The notes beneath the pieces were generated by a model. That model was given only the letters and a program-made list of their open reading frames with translations. It had not been told where the DNA came from and searched no databases. A stretch of 64,000 nt of DNA from NCBI GenBank assembly GCA_948567375.1, contig OX419758.1:25735001-25799000 (forward strand), written 5' to 3'. This DNA is from Lunularia cruciata. Lineage: Eukaryota; Streptophyta; Marchantiopsida; Lunulariales; Lunulariaceae. Positions 40,501-54,055 of this stretch are shown here, piece after piece. Both the position numbers and the translations under genes were made by a program. Each line of letters opens with the position of its first letter. Position 1 is the first letter of the stretch.

Positions 40501-40721
40501 CACAAGGTACTGCCCAGATAGAGCATGAAAATCACAACCCAGCCAGTTGAGCAGGCAAGCCACTGTCGTGGTTTTGGGATTTTAATCCTCAAGGTCACAG
40601 TCCACCCTTCATTCGAGCGACCCGCCTCCTTGTTGTGCCGAGGATAAGGACTCTTAGGTGCCGAGCGAGCATGACAAGACGTTGTGGTCATCATCTCGCC
40701 CGTCAAAGGTCCTGTCGGCAT
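37509..40721 (-). CDS. TBL: Trichome birefringence-like (TBL) polysaccharide O-acetyltransferase
   Basis: Exons (minus strand): 40721-39727, 39430-39277, a small tentative exon 39078-39014, 38776-38346, 37801-37509; about 645 residues. Family role (established): Golgi type II membrane enzymes that put acetyl groups on wall polysaccharides. Seen: one membrane segment at about 55-75, a 250-residue acidic luminal stem with many N-glycosylation sequons, then a TBL-domain start (SGKWIYDSTPRLLPW), the nucleophile motif VVGDSINF (serine near 419), NRGAHY, NTPPGHANC, and the DxxH motif DCLHYCLPGPPD (aspartate 621, histidine 624). So all catalytic residues are present. The donor CAG/GTTAAC and acceptor TGCAG/TGAG between exons 1 and 2 fit in phase, as does G/GTAAGA before the last exon. 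The junction from exon 2 to the GDS exon is uncertain (see findings). The polysaccharide substrate cannot be told. Confidence 0.9.
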
Positions 40722-43700
40722 TCTTCGATCTCAATGCCAACTGCAACATATAACAGCCTTGCTCCTCGATTTCTAAAGTCAATTGCACTACGTTCGTTCA
40801 GCTTATGTTCGGCATAATCCGATAATGTAAAACTCTACTTGCAACCCCGCACTTACCATCTTGGTCTGAACAATGTCTACGTATACTTCTCTGAAGCTGG
40901 TTTCCTTCAAATTTTATCTTCTGAAGGTTACGAATGACATGTGGGTCTCACGGACTGAAAAGCTCACACAACCAATGTGGATTCACTGTTATCCCTATTT
41001 AATGTTGTTCTACCTTGAAAACATCAAATAAGATTAAAGAATGGATTTGATGGGTTCTTTGCACCGTGATTCGGACATAGCATGACAAGTTCAAGCAGGC
41101 GTGAAGTGTGATGCTTGACAATCTCCGATATCTCTGCCACAACCCGATGACAGTGGCGACATGCTCAATATTCAGGCAACTGTGTTAATGTATCATCATG
41201 TTGCGGCGAGAACCTTGTAGATGCGAGCGTGTTACAGTTGTACCATATTGCCTCTAACTGTAGTGCAGGCCGTGATCTTTCAACAATCTTTTGGGGCATA
41301 GTCGATCGCCTACTATATACGTTTAAAATCGATCGGAACTCAGGGAGAATCTGCTCACCTATTTTCGACGTGTTCCACAACTCGAATGTGGTCTATCGAC
41401 TGTACGTTGCCGCTCATGCTGTTCGGTACTTAAAAACAATCACAGATCCTCAGATGGGTCCAAACGCTACACCACACTGAACGTAATCCTCATATTAGCA
41501 GGCATGGTTGTAGGCGAGTGATGTGTTTATATTGCACAGCTCAATAGTATGAAGGAGAAACCTTGTGATTGGAAAATTGGAAGGAATTGGCAGAAGCATT
41601 CTCCCACAAGTAAGTGCGCTGAACGTGGTTGAGGGGATATTCGATTTTAAGATTAAGAGAATTAGATGCCTAATTTTCTAGTCTTAGCATTTCCCTGAAC
41701 GCTGTGGGGGCCCCTGTCGATGTTGCCCAACTGTCACGTTTGGAGAGGGTGAAGAAGATGAAACAAACAAAATACACTGGGATGCTGTCTGGACTGTGGA
41801 TTGGGGCGATTCCTGTTGCATCTAGATGTAGATTGGGATGCAAAATGGCGGGTTGGGCTGCTTGAAGTCAATTGAGGTCAATGACCGCGAGAGTATTGAG
41901 GGTCTTGCTGAATGACTTACCCTTGAAGCTTTTACTACACTACATGGAACGTAACGGTATCCAAGGAGAGAGCGAGAGTTCAGCATCAGCATTTTCTAAT
42001 CAGATGAATTCGGCGTTGAGTTTGCATTTGACTGGGCAAATGCGCATCAAGCTTGACGGATAACATTCAGAGCCACGTCGTCGGAATGAGGCTTTTACAG
42101 TATGCTTGACAGCTAATCGTTGAGACTTGTGTTTGAATCCAAAAACCAGTGGCAAATCTATGACTTGTTTGCGGGGATAGTACTGAAACAATCTTTGTCG
42201 TACTAAATCAATATTTCTATCACAGGGACTAGATTCCGGACTCTCTTTTAACAGAAATAAAGCATCCCACAAATTGTGTCGAAAGAAGATATCATCACCT
42301 GCGATTCTGTAGCAAGTATCCGCAGAGAGCCTTTGCTCGTGACGCCATGCTCCAATTTTCAAGGCAAGTTGAAGGCAGTAGTCAATGAAATGGAATAGAC
42401 GTAGAGTCAATCAAGCAACCAGTACCATGACTGATGATAGTTTATACAGCATGCTGCGAGGAACTACTGGATCCGGTACTGGGACTCGTAATGTTAGCTT
42501 ATAGATCTGAATAAGAATTGAAACAGACATCAGTGTCCTGGAGAACTAACTCACCAGATAGCTTTCACCAGATTGCAGATCTGGTGCAAGCTAACTGATG
42601 GAACAGTGCATTAAGACTTCCAAGTCTGGTTGAATTTTCACGTGGGCAGACTCTAGGGGCAGACTGTAGGTTCATGTTAGAAGGGTCCGGCGATTAAATA
42701 ATGATTCTTAAAGCCCAGCTAGAAATTCAGATCCATCATAGATATTTTCTGCAGTCAGACCATCGATATCTGGATTCAACCATTGACTTCATAAATTACT
42801 CTAAGGGCAGGAAAAAGGATTATCCTAGAAGACTGTGTCTTTCATGTTTCTGTCATGAATGCTCTTCCGATGCACGGCTTTAAGGGCCAACTGCAGATAT
42901 GGTCAATTGCGGATAACTACCACAGAGGAGACTATTGTAACTTTCCAGTTCCGCAAGGTGGATGGAGTCTCTTGTCAGTGCGGACAAGTGGGGACTTGTC
43001 CAATTTAGCAATTAAATTTTCCGGTATCACAGGCATCGTCTTAGGAGTAGGAATGTGATAATTTATGCTTCTCACAAACTTATGTTAAGAAATCCTCCCA
43101 ACCGCATTGCAGCATGCAATATAGGCCAGCATAGTATGAGTTTAAACAGATGTTTCACTGGAGCTCGTAGGAGCTACTTGCACGACAACTGGTGGTGACT
43201 AGCAAGTTGTCGTGGTTAGGAAATAACGATTTGTATCTTAAGTGCGAATTCCTAACCTGAACAGAAGATTCTATGGCGAAGGTAGCATTCTAAGCCCAGT
43301 GTTATAGGCCGATTACTTTGTCTTTGCCACTGTGAAGAACATGAAACGACATCATCAATTTTCTTAATCATCCAATCCGAAGATTGACATTTACTCGGAG
43401 ATGAAGGAAGGCTTGTTAGTAGCCTCCACTTTCCAATTCGTACGCTTTATAGCTGGGAATTGGAATCATATAATGCAGCTACGACCACACGGAAACCATG
43501 ACTCAGTAGTACCAGCCTAGCTGATTGACACAGCCCTGACTTACTTAAAACCAGTGACCACCCCCAATAACTGTCGGTAGGTGTACATACTCCATACTGA
43601 CTGGAACGAAGGTAAGTGTATGGATTCAGTACTGCCGAATCTAGCTAGGGCACCGATAGTGCAATCACTAATGAGGGTAAATTCTCAGTGTTGTACAAGG

Positions 43701-45985
43701 TCCTAGGACGGATTTTGACGGTCCCTCTATATCGAATCACTCTGCCTTCCAGCTCATGCTGAGATGTCTCCGGAATATTTTCCTCAAACTGATGCTCATT
43801 TACTATCGACCAGTAATGTTTCGAGGTGGTGAATTTGGCGCTGTCCATCAGCAGGACCGCGAATTTCTTCCCGAAGGAAAACGTTGGAAAATTTGCAAGT
43901 TCTCCCTCTGTTTTCAAGCAAAATAGTGGTCCGAACTAGTTTTGGGGTCAACCGTTTGTCCTCATCCTTTAAGCGGCAATGAGGTTTCATCTCTTTCAAG
44001 ATTCCTTTACAGTAAGTATGATTTACTATAGAGCATCGTATGTCGGAACTTGGGATTATAAATATTTAGAACTCGTTGATGTATCCTTGTAACTTGCATT
44101 GTTAACATTTGCCAAATCGATCCACTAGCATGGCTGATTCATAGGTGACTCTGGCCCAAACGGAAATTGAAACATGTCAGATCTGATGCCAACAACGTGG
44201 AGACCCGAATCTACCATTCATGTCCGCCCGGGAAATGAGACGAAGATTGGTCCTGGTAGCTTCAAAGTTCGACTGTCTACAGACGATCACTCGTGGTGAT
44301 GCACGTGGGTTATTGGCATCTTCAGACTTAAAACATTGAACTACACGTTATACAGTTTCATTATCAATATGTCAATACATATCGATTTTATATTCATTTT
44401 CATGATCAATATCCTGTAACAGTCAGTTACCACTTGCTTTGGACTTACCGAGTTGGTTCCGCGTCTACCATAGACTTGTTTGCTGTAATTTTCTCATGTG
44501 CGCATTCAAATTCCTTTGCGGAATCCCACATATATGCAAACTTGCATCAAGCTGCAACGGCAGAAGTCTTCAACCTCCACACGATCTAGTTCTTTATAGA
44601 AGGTATAAACGAGCAGCTCATGGATAGCGAATTGGGATGTACAGCATAGAGGAAGTGGGAATGGCGACAGGATTTCTTCATGATCATGATCATTTGTTAC
44701 AACGATCATGCTAACACATAGCACACGTGCTTTTGCCCAGCAAAAGCATTTCCATCAATTGGATCCGGATTCTGAGAGCTGGTAGATTCATCCTAGATCT
44801 GCAGAATCTAGTCAACCAAGGACAACCACGTCCGCGACACTGTATAATGGATATTCTTTTTTGGACGAGAGTTATGGACACTCCCTTGTGGCATGTCACA
44901 GATTGACTTCATGTCCCTGTTCTCACGGAGATAGAATCTCACATCTGTGGACGGGACGGGAAACATAATTTTGTTGAGACTGTTGGCAAGAATACAGTCA
45001 GATTGTCCCTCCTGATTGATACTGTACTGCACGTAAACGACAAGTATGTCTGACGCTCACACGAAATGCAATTTATGGCAATCATCTGAAAACTCTGCAC
45101 TTTGGTATTCTGGCCACTGCGCTACCGGAGCAGATGGGATGAACAAAATGAGAACTCGCACAATTGACTTCGTCATACTCAAGCTGTTGTTGAACCTCGA
45201 CAGAATTTCATTCGGTGAATGACTATCAACGGAAGAACGACCGCGCATCGAACTTCCGTTTGCTATATTTTGGACTGAAGTAGCGCAAGTTACTTTGTCA
45301 AAAGTAATCGATCGAACTACCTCAACTACCTCCTGTAGTCTAGTTCAAGTACCTAGTTGAACAGAGACTGTAACGAGGGGCACTCATTCAAGTACCCTAA
45401 ACAGAGCCGCATGGCAGAAGCGGCGTGCTCCGTTGTGACCTCCGTCGTCTGTAAGCGCCAGCTTTGAACCAGTTACCGGGGGTCTATAAGACAAAGTCTC
45501 CTTGGTTTCCGTTTCACCTTTCAATTCATTTGTATACCGTGTTGTTCATGATTAGAGATGCTCTTACGAGATTCACCTCTTGCATGTGATAATCTGAACA
45601 TTGCATATTTCTTAGCTCGGGTTGGAGTCTGGCGGTTATCCGTGGATTTGGACCCCCCGTGTTTCGATTTGCGTTTTCGCATCACAGCTCGCGAGTTCGA
45701 TTGGAGCTTTTTCACCCAAAGGATTATTGTAGTAATACTCGTTAATGAAAAACCAAAATGAATGTAATTTGAGCATGCTATAAATTACGTCATAAGGGAG
45801 ACCGCAAATAACCCTTGTAGCAGGGTATTGTAGATGTAGAAGATGTCCGCCTAAATATTATTTCGATAACCAATGCCAAATGGAATACACTTAGACTACA
45901 AAGAAATAGATATAGGGTTACCTGGCCCATAAATATACCATGAAGGAAAGGGAGCAAAGGAATACAAGTACCAAAAGGTGCATAC
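40722..45985. other. Upstream of the TBL gene; no confident gene
   Basis: Composition resembles the gene islands. The first part should hold the TBL promoter. Open pieces on the minus strand at 42000-42410 (136 codons), 43645-43917 (90 codons) and 44808-45248 read plausibly as protein but show no domain I know, and I could not connect them by splice sites into one gene. The piece at 45248-45057 begins with a short hydrophobic stretch that might be a signal peptide. These could be exons of an unrecognised minus-strand gene. Confidence 0.45.
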
Positions 45986-46119
45986 AAAAAGGAAAAGTCC
46001 AAGACCCAACAAAAGAGTGCAAAAAGGCATGGAGAAACCAAAGCCAAAGCTCAAAAAGGAAAAGTCCAAGACCCAACAAAAGAGAGCAAAAAGGGATGGA
46101 GAAATCAAAGCAAAAGCTC
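45986..46119. repeat. 67-bp tandem duplication
   Basis: Units 45986-46052 and 46053-46119 differ at only a few positions and begin AAAAAGGAAAAGTCCAAGAC. They lie at the edge of the repeat-rich part of the window. Confidence 0.9.
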
Positions 46120-47786
46120 ACATGACATAAAGGACAAAGCACTATGTAGCAATGCAATCACTAGAAATATGAGATCTAAGAGACAAAGGTACTATGATTA
46201 TACAGTGTGATATAGATGTTCCAACGGTATGTTTGGCAAAAGTAAGGAGGTAGGGCCGTCGATGAGCTAGGTGCACCCACTACTGAGGCTCGTCCATGAA
46301 GAGTCAAAGAAGAATGGCGGGTGAGAAAGTCAAAGTGCCTCTCCTTTGTAGTGAGCCTCGTGCTGCCTCTCAAAGGAGACCGTCAAATTGATGATGGAGG
46401 TGGCCAAAGAGCTCCATTGCTAGGAGGACAAAGATGTTGGAGGCAAGCCATGGGGCATACTGGTCCTCCTTCCCCCTAGTGGCTATGATTGTTATAGCTC
46501 TTGCCTGGATTTAGCTTGTGCCAAAAACTTTGGTCTATGTAGGTTCCCCACCACCACATCATACAATGTACGTCGGCCAACTGTGAAGGTGACAATATCT
46601 TTGCGCACTCTCTAGTGAGGTGGGCATGGTAGGACCATCCATTGCTTGATCTAAACCTATGAGCATGTAGACCATAGGATATGGGCCATTGCATCTCTAA
46701 TAGCATCATGGACTCTAGTAGGCTCTCTTCCAATAGCACATCATTCTTTGTTGTATGTCCTCAGCATCCAACAAAGAACCGCATGGCCACTGGTCCAATA
46801 AGCCCAAAAGTGATGGATGTGGTAGGCCTAGCCAAAGCCAAAGGAATGTGGTGAACTCCTTTGATATGAATAGAAAGTCCTCAATCAAAGGGGAGTCATG
46901 AAGCCAAGCTCCAATGTCCTTCCTACTGCAAGAAAGGATCCCAACTCTAACAAGTAAAGCGCATCATTGGGGATGTGTAATAGCTTGAGAAGCACACAAG
47001 ATTGGAACTCTATAAGCACATAAGATTAGAACTCTTAAAAAACTCCCATGCTTTAAAGGAGCACCTTTGTCATGACATTTGTAGCGCCAAAGCTAGTTTG
47101 CTTGGATGTTGGAGTGTATTATTGGTAGTCATAGTTATTTGGGTAATTACTCATGGACTACTTGATGGCGGTTGGATTTTATGTTAGGGCTTCTGATCAC
47201 ATGGTGGGACACACCATTACTTGTACCATCAATGGTGATGTTAGGGTTGGAGACCTAGGTTGAACAGAGGGGTACACTTTCAAAGTGCACTCCAAAGAGC
47301 TCACTTCTTTGATGTTGAGCTTTCAAGTTCTTGGCGATGGTGGATAAAGGCCTACAAGCATCCCTTGGAGTCTCTTATCTAAAGTAGGTGTGGCTTGACT
47401 ATAATCTTTCATTCAATTGAATGAAAGATTGAGCATAGATCTAATTTGAGTGTGAATTGAGTGAAGAATGAACTAATAATATCAAAGAGGTGAGAATTAA
47501 TGGGAAATTGGTTGCAAGAACTAAGGGCATTGGTGGTATTTCCAAGCTTGGCTAATCATAGGTACATTTGATCATGGTCATTGATTTCCCTAAGAGTACG
47601 CAGAAGACTTATTTGAGTTGATGCAGATTTCACAATGGAGCATATAGTGTGTGGAAGCACTAGCTAAATTTATGAGATTTGAGTCAATTTGAGACAATGG
47701 GTGTTTGATTTGAGCCCAAGGAGATCAAGATAGTGGAGGTTATCTAGAGTTGAAGGTTGCCCGAATTGCCCTAGTTAGTGCTTGGG
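46120..47786. other. No gene recognised
   Basis: Only short open frames are present (up to 87 codons). No LTR ends, domains or tandem arrays stand out. It is probably old repeat DNA. Confidence 0.5.
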
Positions 47787-48530
47787 TGTAATACCAAGAG
47801 CTAGCCATATGATCTAGATGTGAAATTTGGTTTGGTAACATCTAGAATGATGTTATACATGATGGTCAAAATAGATCAGATAGAAGTATCACCAAAAGAG
47901 TACTTCTACTAATAGGGCAGAAACCGAAATAGACTTGAGAACCTTAGAACCAATAGCTAGACATATGATTTAAAGGTGAGAATTGGTTTGGTAACATCTA
48001 GAAGGATGTTACACATGATGGACTAAACAGATCAGAAAGAGGTATCACCAAAAGGGGACTTCTACTAATAGAGTAGGAACCAAAATATGCCTGAAATCTT
48101 TGAAGGCAATTTTGGAGGCCTAAACGGATGAATGAGGCCTCAAAAATGTGCAGATGCCCCCCCCCCCCCAACAGAGGAAAGGTTGGCCTTCCCTCCTCCC
48201 TACTTTGTCTCATCGAGAGCTTTCCAACGGTACCTTACTCATGTGATTTTGAGATTCCCACAGGAAAATTCCCTAAAAGATTCCCTCCGGTCAAAGCTTG
48301 TTTGACCAACCAGATAGGACCTAGACCAGACATGTCACCCATCCAAGTAAGTAATCCAAGGGTGGAGCTTGCTGACATGTCACCTATCTGTGTCCCTAAT
48401 CCTATGGTGGAGCTTCCTTGGCGGAGATCCTCTTTGTCTATATAATAAAGAGAAGGTGCTCCCTTGGGGCATCGATTGTTTGAGTGTGCAATCTATGTTT
48501 TCTCTCTTCTCTTGTCCTTGGAGTATTACA
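47787..48530 (+). mobile_element. Solo LTR of the D/A/B/C chromovirus family
   Basis: A single 744-base LTR runs from TGTAATACC to GTATTACA and is flanked on both sides by TTGGG, a perfect 5-bp target duplication. No internal sequence remains, so the interior was lost by LTR-LTR recombination. A run of thirteen C lies at 48157-48169. Confidence 0.95.
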
Positions 48531-48748
48531 TTGGGTTGGTGAAGCTTGGCCAGATTTGGAGAGTGTTTGAATTGGCAAGATAAAATGCCTCATTTGGTGA
48601 TGGGTTTTTGTACCTCTATTACTATTTTTACAATAGTGTTAGAGGCATCCATGCATAAGGTGTTAGGTCATGCTATGGATATGAATTGGAGCCTTGGCTT
48701 GCTAGAGTAGTGCAGGTTGTGCTTGATAGGCATCACCACTTGGACACT

Positions 48749-49694
48749 TGTGAGCTCTATGCATATCACAATAATTAAGGCACATACTTGAGATGATGGA
48801 CCAAGTGGCAGGGCATTCTTGGGACATAGCCAATGACTACTAGTGAGAGTGGTCTACTTGGAGTCCATCCAAGTGAACATGGTCTACTTAAGGTCTTGGT
48901 CTCTAATCCGGCTTGTCTCTCACTCAAGATGAACCTTTGATGGCTATTATGGTATTGCACCATGGGCTAAGAAGGCAAAGAAACTCCATCATACTCTTCC
49001 AAGGCTAACACTCAAAGACTTCAAACCATTGCTCACAAGAGAACTCAATGAGAGAAAGATAGTTACAAATGAAAAGATGATGAGTATCTCCTCACCCCTA
49101 GTTTATATACTTGTGAAATAGTTACGTACCAAAGTTACTAATTATTGGAGTAATTCAAGTTACTAGGCTAAAAGTCAAATAAAGTCTAAAAGAATATCCA
49201 TACTCATGGGAATATTCTTCTAAGCATGTGGTCTTATCTTGACCCAATGAATAAGTTAAAGATTCTTTCACATGGACTATTCTTGGACTATAGAAGAATC
49301 CAAAGCAAAAAGGTTTATGGGTCCAAGAGTTCTCAACTCTTTTCTCAAGCCAAACACCTAGGGATAATACCAAATCAATACTCTAAAATCCAAAATGATG
49401 GTGCTCATCTTTTCCACTTCCTCTTAAGTAAGGTCCCTTCTATCTTAACTATGACTAACTTTAGCTAATCATGTCTAATGTAGAACCATCCTTTATCTCT
49501 ATATAAATAATATCCTACAAGTACTTGTAATACCACACACATGCACAAATGGGTGTTACATTTACCCCCAAACTAAGATTTCACTTTGTCCTTGGAGTAA
49601 AGGTCTCTCTACTTTCTATGATACATCTTCAACTTATCATTGTTAAACTTATCAAAGTGTCTTCCTCCCAATTCCTTGAGATCATAGGTGTAAT
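48749..49694 (-). mobile_element. Element E: 3' LTR and integrase end of a second gypsy-type family
   Basis: On the minus strand an LTR begins TGTAACACCC at 49560 and probably ends AGCTCACA at 48749 (812 bases). Just upstream lies the polypurine tract TTTGGGGGTAAA at 49561-49572. Before that, the frame ends with ...KFNNDKLKMYHRK and a TAG stop at 49611-49609, which has the look of a gypsy integrase C-terminus without chromodomain. At 49694 the coding sequence is cut off by the 5' LTR of element C, so E was the host of C. The rest of E should lie beyond the right edge of the window. Family assignment below superfamily is not possible. Confidence 0.75.
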
Positions 49695-50426
49695 TGTATA
49701 ATACCAATAGTTAGACATATCATCTAGAGGTGAAAATTGACTTGGTAACATCTAGAAGGATGTTATGTATGATGGGCTAGGTAGATCAGATAGAGGTGTC
49801 ACCAGAAGAGTATTTCTACTAATAGAGTAGGAGTTGAAAATATCATAAATTTATAATACCAAAAGATAGATATATTATCTAGAGATGGAAATTGGCTTGG
49901 TGAAATCTAGAATGATGTTATGTATGATGGACTAGGTAGATCAGATAGAGGTGTCACCAAAAGAGTACTTTTTACTAATAAAGCAAGAGTCAAAAATAAC
50001 ATGGAAACTTCAAAGCCAATTTTGGAGACCTAAATGGATGAATTAGGTCTTGAAAATGCAGATATATTTGTAATGGAAAAAAACATTTCTTTCTCCCAAG
50101 TTTTTCATATTGAGAGCTTTCCAATGGTACTTCATCCACACAATTTGGAGATTCCTATAAGAAGATTCTCTAAAGATTCCCGCTAGTCAAAGATGGTTTG
50201 ACCAACCAAGTAGGGTTAGAACCAACATGTCACCCATGCATGCAACTAATCTAAGAGTAGAGCTTGTTAACATTTTATCAATCCATGTATCTGATCCAAG
50301 GCTGGAGCTTCCTTTGGAGAAGTCTCCTTTGCTATATAATATAGTCAAGATGCTCCTTTGGAGCATCAGAGATTGAGTGCAGAGCTTTGTGTTTCTCATA
50401 AGGTCTCCTATCCTTGGAAAATTACA
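49695..50426 (+). repeat. 5' LTR of element C
   Basis: 732 bases, starting TGTATAATACC and ending AAATTACA. It includes the two diverged ~155-base U3 repeats seen in the other copies. Confidence 0.8.
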
Positions 50427-50561
50427 ATGATATTAGAACATATTTTAATCCATGAGAGCGGATCACCTCTCTTGGAGAAACATGGGCTATTGAGACTAAG
50501 TGATTTTGAGGAGAAAAACCATAGTATCATCAATACATTAGTAGTGTGTTAGAGAGAGGAT

Positions 50562-52898
50562 GGGATGGAAGCTCTAGGAGGACAATATCCAGCACCTCTC
50601 TTTGCATTCTTGAATCCGTTCCAAATCAAAGATTATTTTCATCCAACATGAGCAAGTGAGAGTATATCTTGTTTTCCATAGATTTCATGGAGATAGTGAT
50701 GAATTCACTAAACCCAACAATTTTGCTTATGGTAATCTTCAACAAAGAGTGAGATTTGACAATCTACATTCTATCATGATGGATTTGAATGTGCCAAATC
50801 CTCTCCTTTTCAACACTCAAGTAAAAATCCGTTATGTGGTTAGATTGAAAGTAATGCTCACTGATTTTATAGTCCACAATTTTGGTGAGAAATATTGTCA
50901 ATGAGTGATAGCCTTTGAAGTCCCAATAATAGTCCCAATGGTTCATGCATCTTCTTGAGTGATCATAATAACCCTCTATTAAAGTAAGAAGTAGTGATTG
51001 AGCAATTGTTGTGTGTAGGAATCATGGATCCGTAGTTGTAGGATTTGATGCAAGGAATGCAAAGGATGTTGAACAAGTTTTGAGAGATCAAAATGACCAT
51101 GGAGGCATAGCAAAGTCAAGTATGTACCTTCAGGAATGATCAAGCAATGCAAGAAGTGGAATTGTCTCAAAATCTAGTACCAATGGCTAAAGTACATGGA
51201 GAGTCACTCATGCCAAGAACACTAACTCCGGTCAACAATGAAGCCATATTGTTATTGGGGATGAAGAAGATATGCAATATTAACCCTTACAAGGGACATC
51301 AATCCATGGAAGTAGTGGAGAATTGGATTTCAAGAACAAATTAATACTTTTGATTGTTCACAACTTAAATCATTGATCATTTTGCCGACGTGTTTGCATG
51401 TGAGTACTTGACCAATAAGGCCCTCACATGGTATGATGCTTGGGAACAATCAATTTTTGTAGAAGGAAGAGAGGTTATTTGGATGGCCATGCAAGAAGGA
51501 CTATTGAAGAATTGCCAAGTAGTCGAGTTTGTGCAGATGGCCCAAACTTGACTATGAGGATTGAAGTAGAAGAATAATATACAAGAATAAGTGGAGGCAT
51601 TCTTCAATCTACAGGTTGCAATAACCAACATGAGTCCAATAGAAGCTCTAGACAATTTCAAGCAAGGGTTAAATGAGCAAATTTGCCAAGAAGTAATAAA
51701 ACAACACCCTCACATGGTTTTGAAGCCATTGCTTGCACTCAAAGAATAACAAGGGCACTTAGAGGAGGTGAAGGAGTAGTTATAACTCCACATTATCAGA
51801 CTGAAACACAACACTTTGTTGGACCATTCCTATAGAATTAGGCAACATTCAATTCTAAGAACAAGGATCATGACTGCTCCAAAGAAAATAGGGACGGGTC
51901 AAAGAAAGGAGAGATGGAGTCACACAAGGAGAAGGGACTCAAGCACAACAATGTTTTTGTTACAATTGCAGTTGATTTTGGCACTTAGTCATCATTTGTC
52001 ATACTCATTTTCATAGAGGCCCTTCGCCTCCATATAGGCAATCTTTGAACAACATGGAGAGACAAATTGAAGAGAAGGATGTGGAAAACACATTAGAAAA
52101 TGAAGATCACTAGTAAATGCATCTTGTGGCCTTACTAGCTCAATGGAGAAGTGGAAAATTAAGGAAAAGAAGAGAACAAGTTTGCAAAGATTAAGGAAGA
52201 CAAACTCACAATTGATTGTTGTAAATGGGGTCCTAAAAGGCAATTAAGTAAAAGTTTTGATAGAAACTAGAGCAACAAAGAATTTCTTGTCTTGCTCTAT
52301 TATAGTAAAATTGAAGATGTAGTAAAATTGAGGATGGATCTAAAGAAGGATGAGAATGAAGAAGTAAAATTATCTAATGTGCAGACAAAGAGGATTGATT
52401 TGTTACCTAAAAAGGTAGCACTCTCTATAGGAGGGTATCAAGAAGCTATTGAGTGGCAAGTAATACGTCTAGCCCATTATGATGCAATCTTAGATATACA
52501 ATGGATGGAACACTACAACCCCATAGTCAATTGGAGGAAGAAAGTAGTGAGAACTTGCCAATGGAAGGTCATTGGGGTTAAAGATAGAGCACAAATGCAA
52601 GAATTACCTCTCTATGTAATAAGGACAACAATTATTTATAAGACAAATAGATGTTTCATGGGTCTAATAAGAGAAGTCTAGAGTGCACAACTCAATGGAC
52701 AAGTTCTTGAGAAAATTGAAAGATGTGGTCAATGAGTTTCAAGATGTTTTCTTGGATGATCTACCCTCAAGATTACCAACAAAAAGGAGAGTAGACCATA
52801 AAATTGAGATAATTCTTGGGAAGACATCTCCTTGTAAGATCCCATATTATCTATCACCTCATGAGTTGGAGGAGTGTAAGGCTTAAATCAAGGATATG
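50562..52898 (+). pseudogene. Element C: extra ORF, gag, protease and start of reverse transcriptase (broken)
   Basis: The extra ORF starts at 50562 and keeps a continuous frame over 50656-50904 after a one-base frameshift. Gag starts at ATG 51024 and carries TAG codons and the family TGA at 51081-51083. The protease frame at 52240-52680 has the active-site DxG changed to ETRAT, so the catalytic aspartate is lost. The linker to reverse transcriptase (KLKDVVNEFQDVF, YYLSPHELEECK) runs up to the insertion point. Confidence 0.82.
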
Positions 52899-53004
52899 TG
52901 TAATACTCCGAGGACAAGAGAAGAGAGAAAACACAGATAACACACTCAATATTTGATGCCCCAAAGGAGCAACTTCTCTTTATTATATAGACAAAGAGGA
53001 TCTT

Positions 53005-53323
53005 TTCCATCAAGTTGTACACTCTAGAATTCTCTTATTAGACCTATGAAACATCTATTGGTCTTACAAATAGTTGCTGTCCCTATGACATATAGAGGCA
53101 GATCCTACATGGATGATTTTTCTTTAACCCCAATGATTGACCATTGGTGGGTTCTCACTACTTTTTTCCTCCAATCTACCATAGGGTTCTAATGCTCCAT
53201 CCATGGCATGCCTAAGATTGCATCATAACAAGCTAATTGTATCAATTGCCACTCAATTGCTTCTTGATATTCTCCTATAGAGAGTGTTACCCGTCTAGGT
53301 AATGATTCAATCCTCTCTATTTG
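53005..53323 (-). pseudogene. Element A protease fragment, part beyond the B insertion
   Basis: In minus orientation this continues the protease domain that stops at 58503, with DAILGMPWMEH preserved. It aligns with 26990-27355 of D. One in-frame stop follows the WMEH phrase. Confidence 0.85.
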
Positions 53324-54054
53324 TGTAATACCCTAAGCTAGCCATATGATCTAGATGTGAAATTTGGTTTGGTAATATCTAGAATGATGTTATACATGAT
53401 GGTCAAAATAGATCAGATAGAAGTATCACCAAAAAATTACTTCTACTAATAGAGCAGAAACCAAAATAGACATGAGAACCTTAGAACCAATAGCTAGACA
53501 TATGATTTAAAGATGAGAATTGGTTTGGTAACATCTGGAAGAATGTTACACATGATGGACTAAACAGATCAGAAAGGGATATCACCAAAAGGGGACTTCT
53601 ACTAATAGAGTAGGAACTAAAATATGCCTGAAATCTTTGAAGGCAATTTCGGCGGCCTAAACGGATGAATTAGGCCTCAAAAATGTACAGTTCACCCCCC
53701 AACAAAGGAAAGGCTGGCCTTGCCTCCCCCTGTTTTGTCTCATCAAGAGCTTTCCAATGGTACCTTACGTGATTTTGGGACTCCTATAGGAAGATTCCCT
53801 AAAAGATTCCCTCTAGTCAAAGCTTGTTTGACCAACCAGATAAGACCTAGACTGACATGTCACCCATCCAAGTAAGTAATCCAAGGGTGGAGCTTGATGA
53901 TATGTCACCTATCTGTGTGCCTATTACTATGGTGGAGCTTCCTTGGAGGAGATCCTCTTTGTTTATATAATAAAGAAAAGGTGCTCCATTGGGGCACCGA
54001 ATGTTGAGTGTGTAATCTATGTTTTCTCTCTTCTCTTGTCCTCGGAGTATTACA
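53324..54054 (+). repeat. 5' LTR of element B
   Basis: TG...CA ends. Two ~155-base direct repeats fill the first half (U3). Confidence 0.93.
53964..53970 (+). promoter_or_regulatory. Probable TATA box of the LTR promoter
   Basis: TATATAA followed by TAAAGA is conserved at the same place in every LTR copy of the family (for example 58412-58418), about 85 bases before the LTR end, as expected for a U3 promoter. Confidence 0.6.
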
Positions 54055-54055
54055 A

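Noticed and set aside
45057-45160. tRNA-like stretch (GGTAGCGCAGTGGCC on the minus strand)
   Set aside because: It resembles the 5' half of a tRNA, but no matching T arm or acceptor strand follows.
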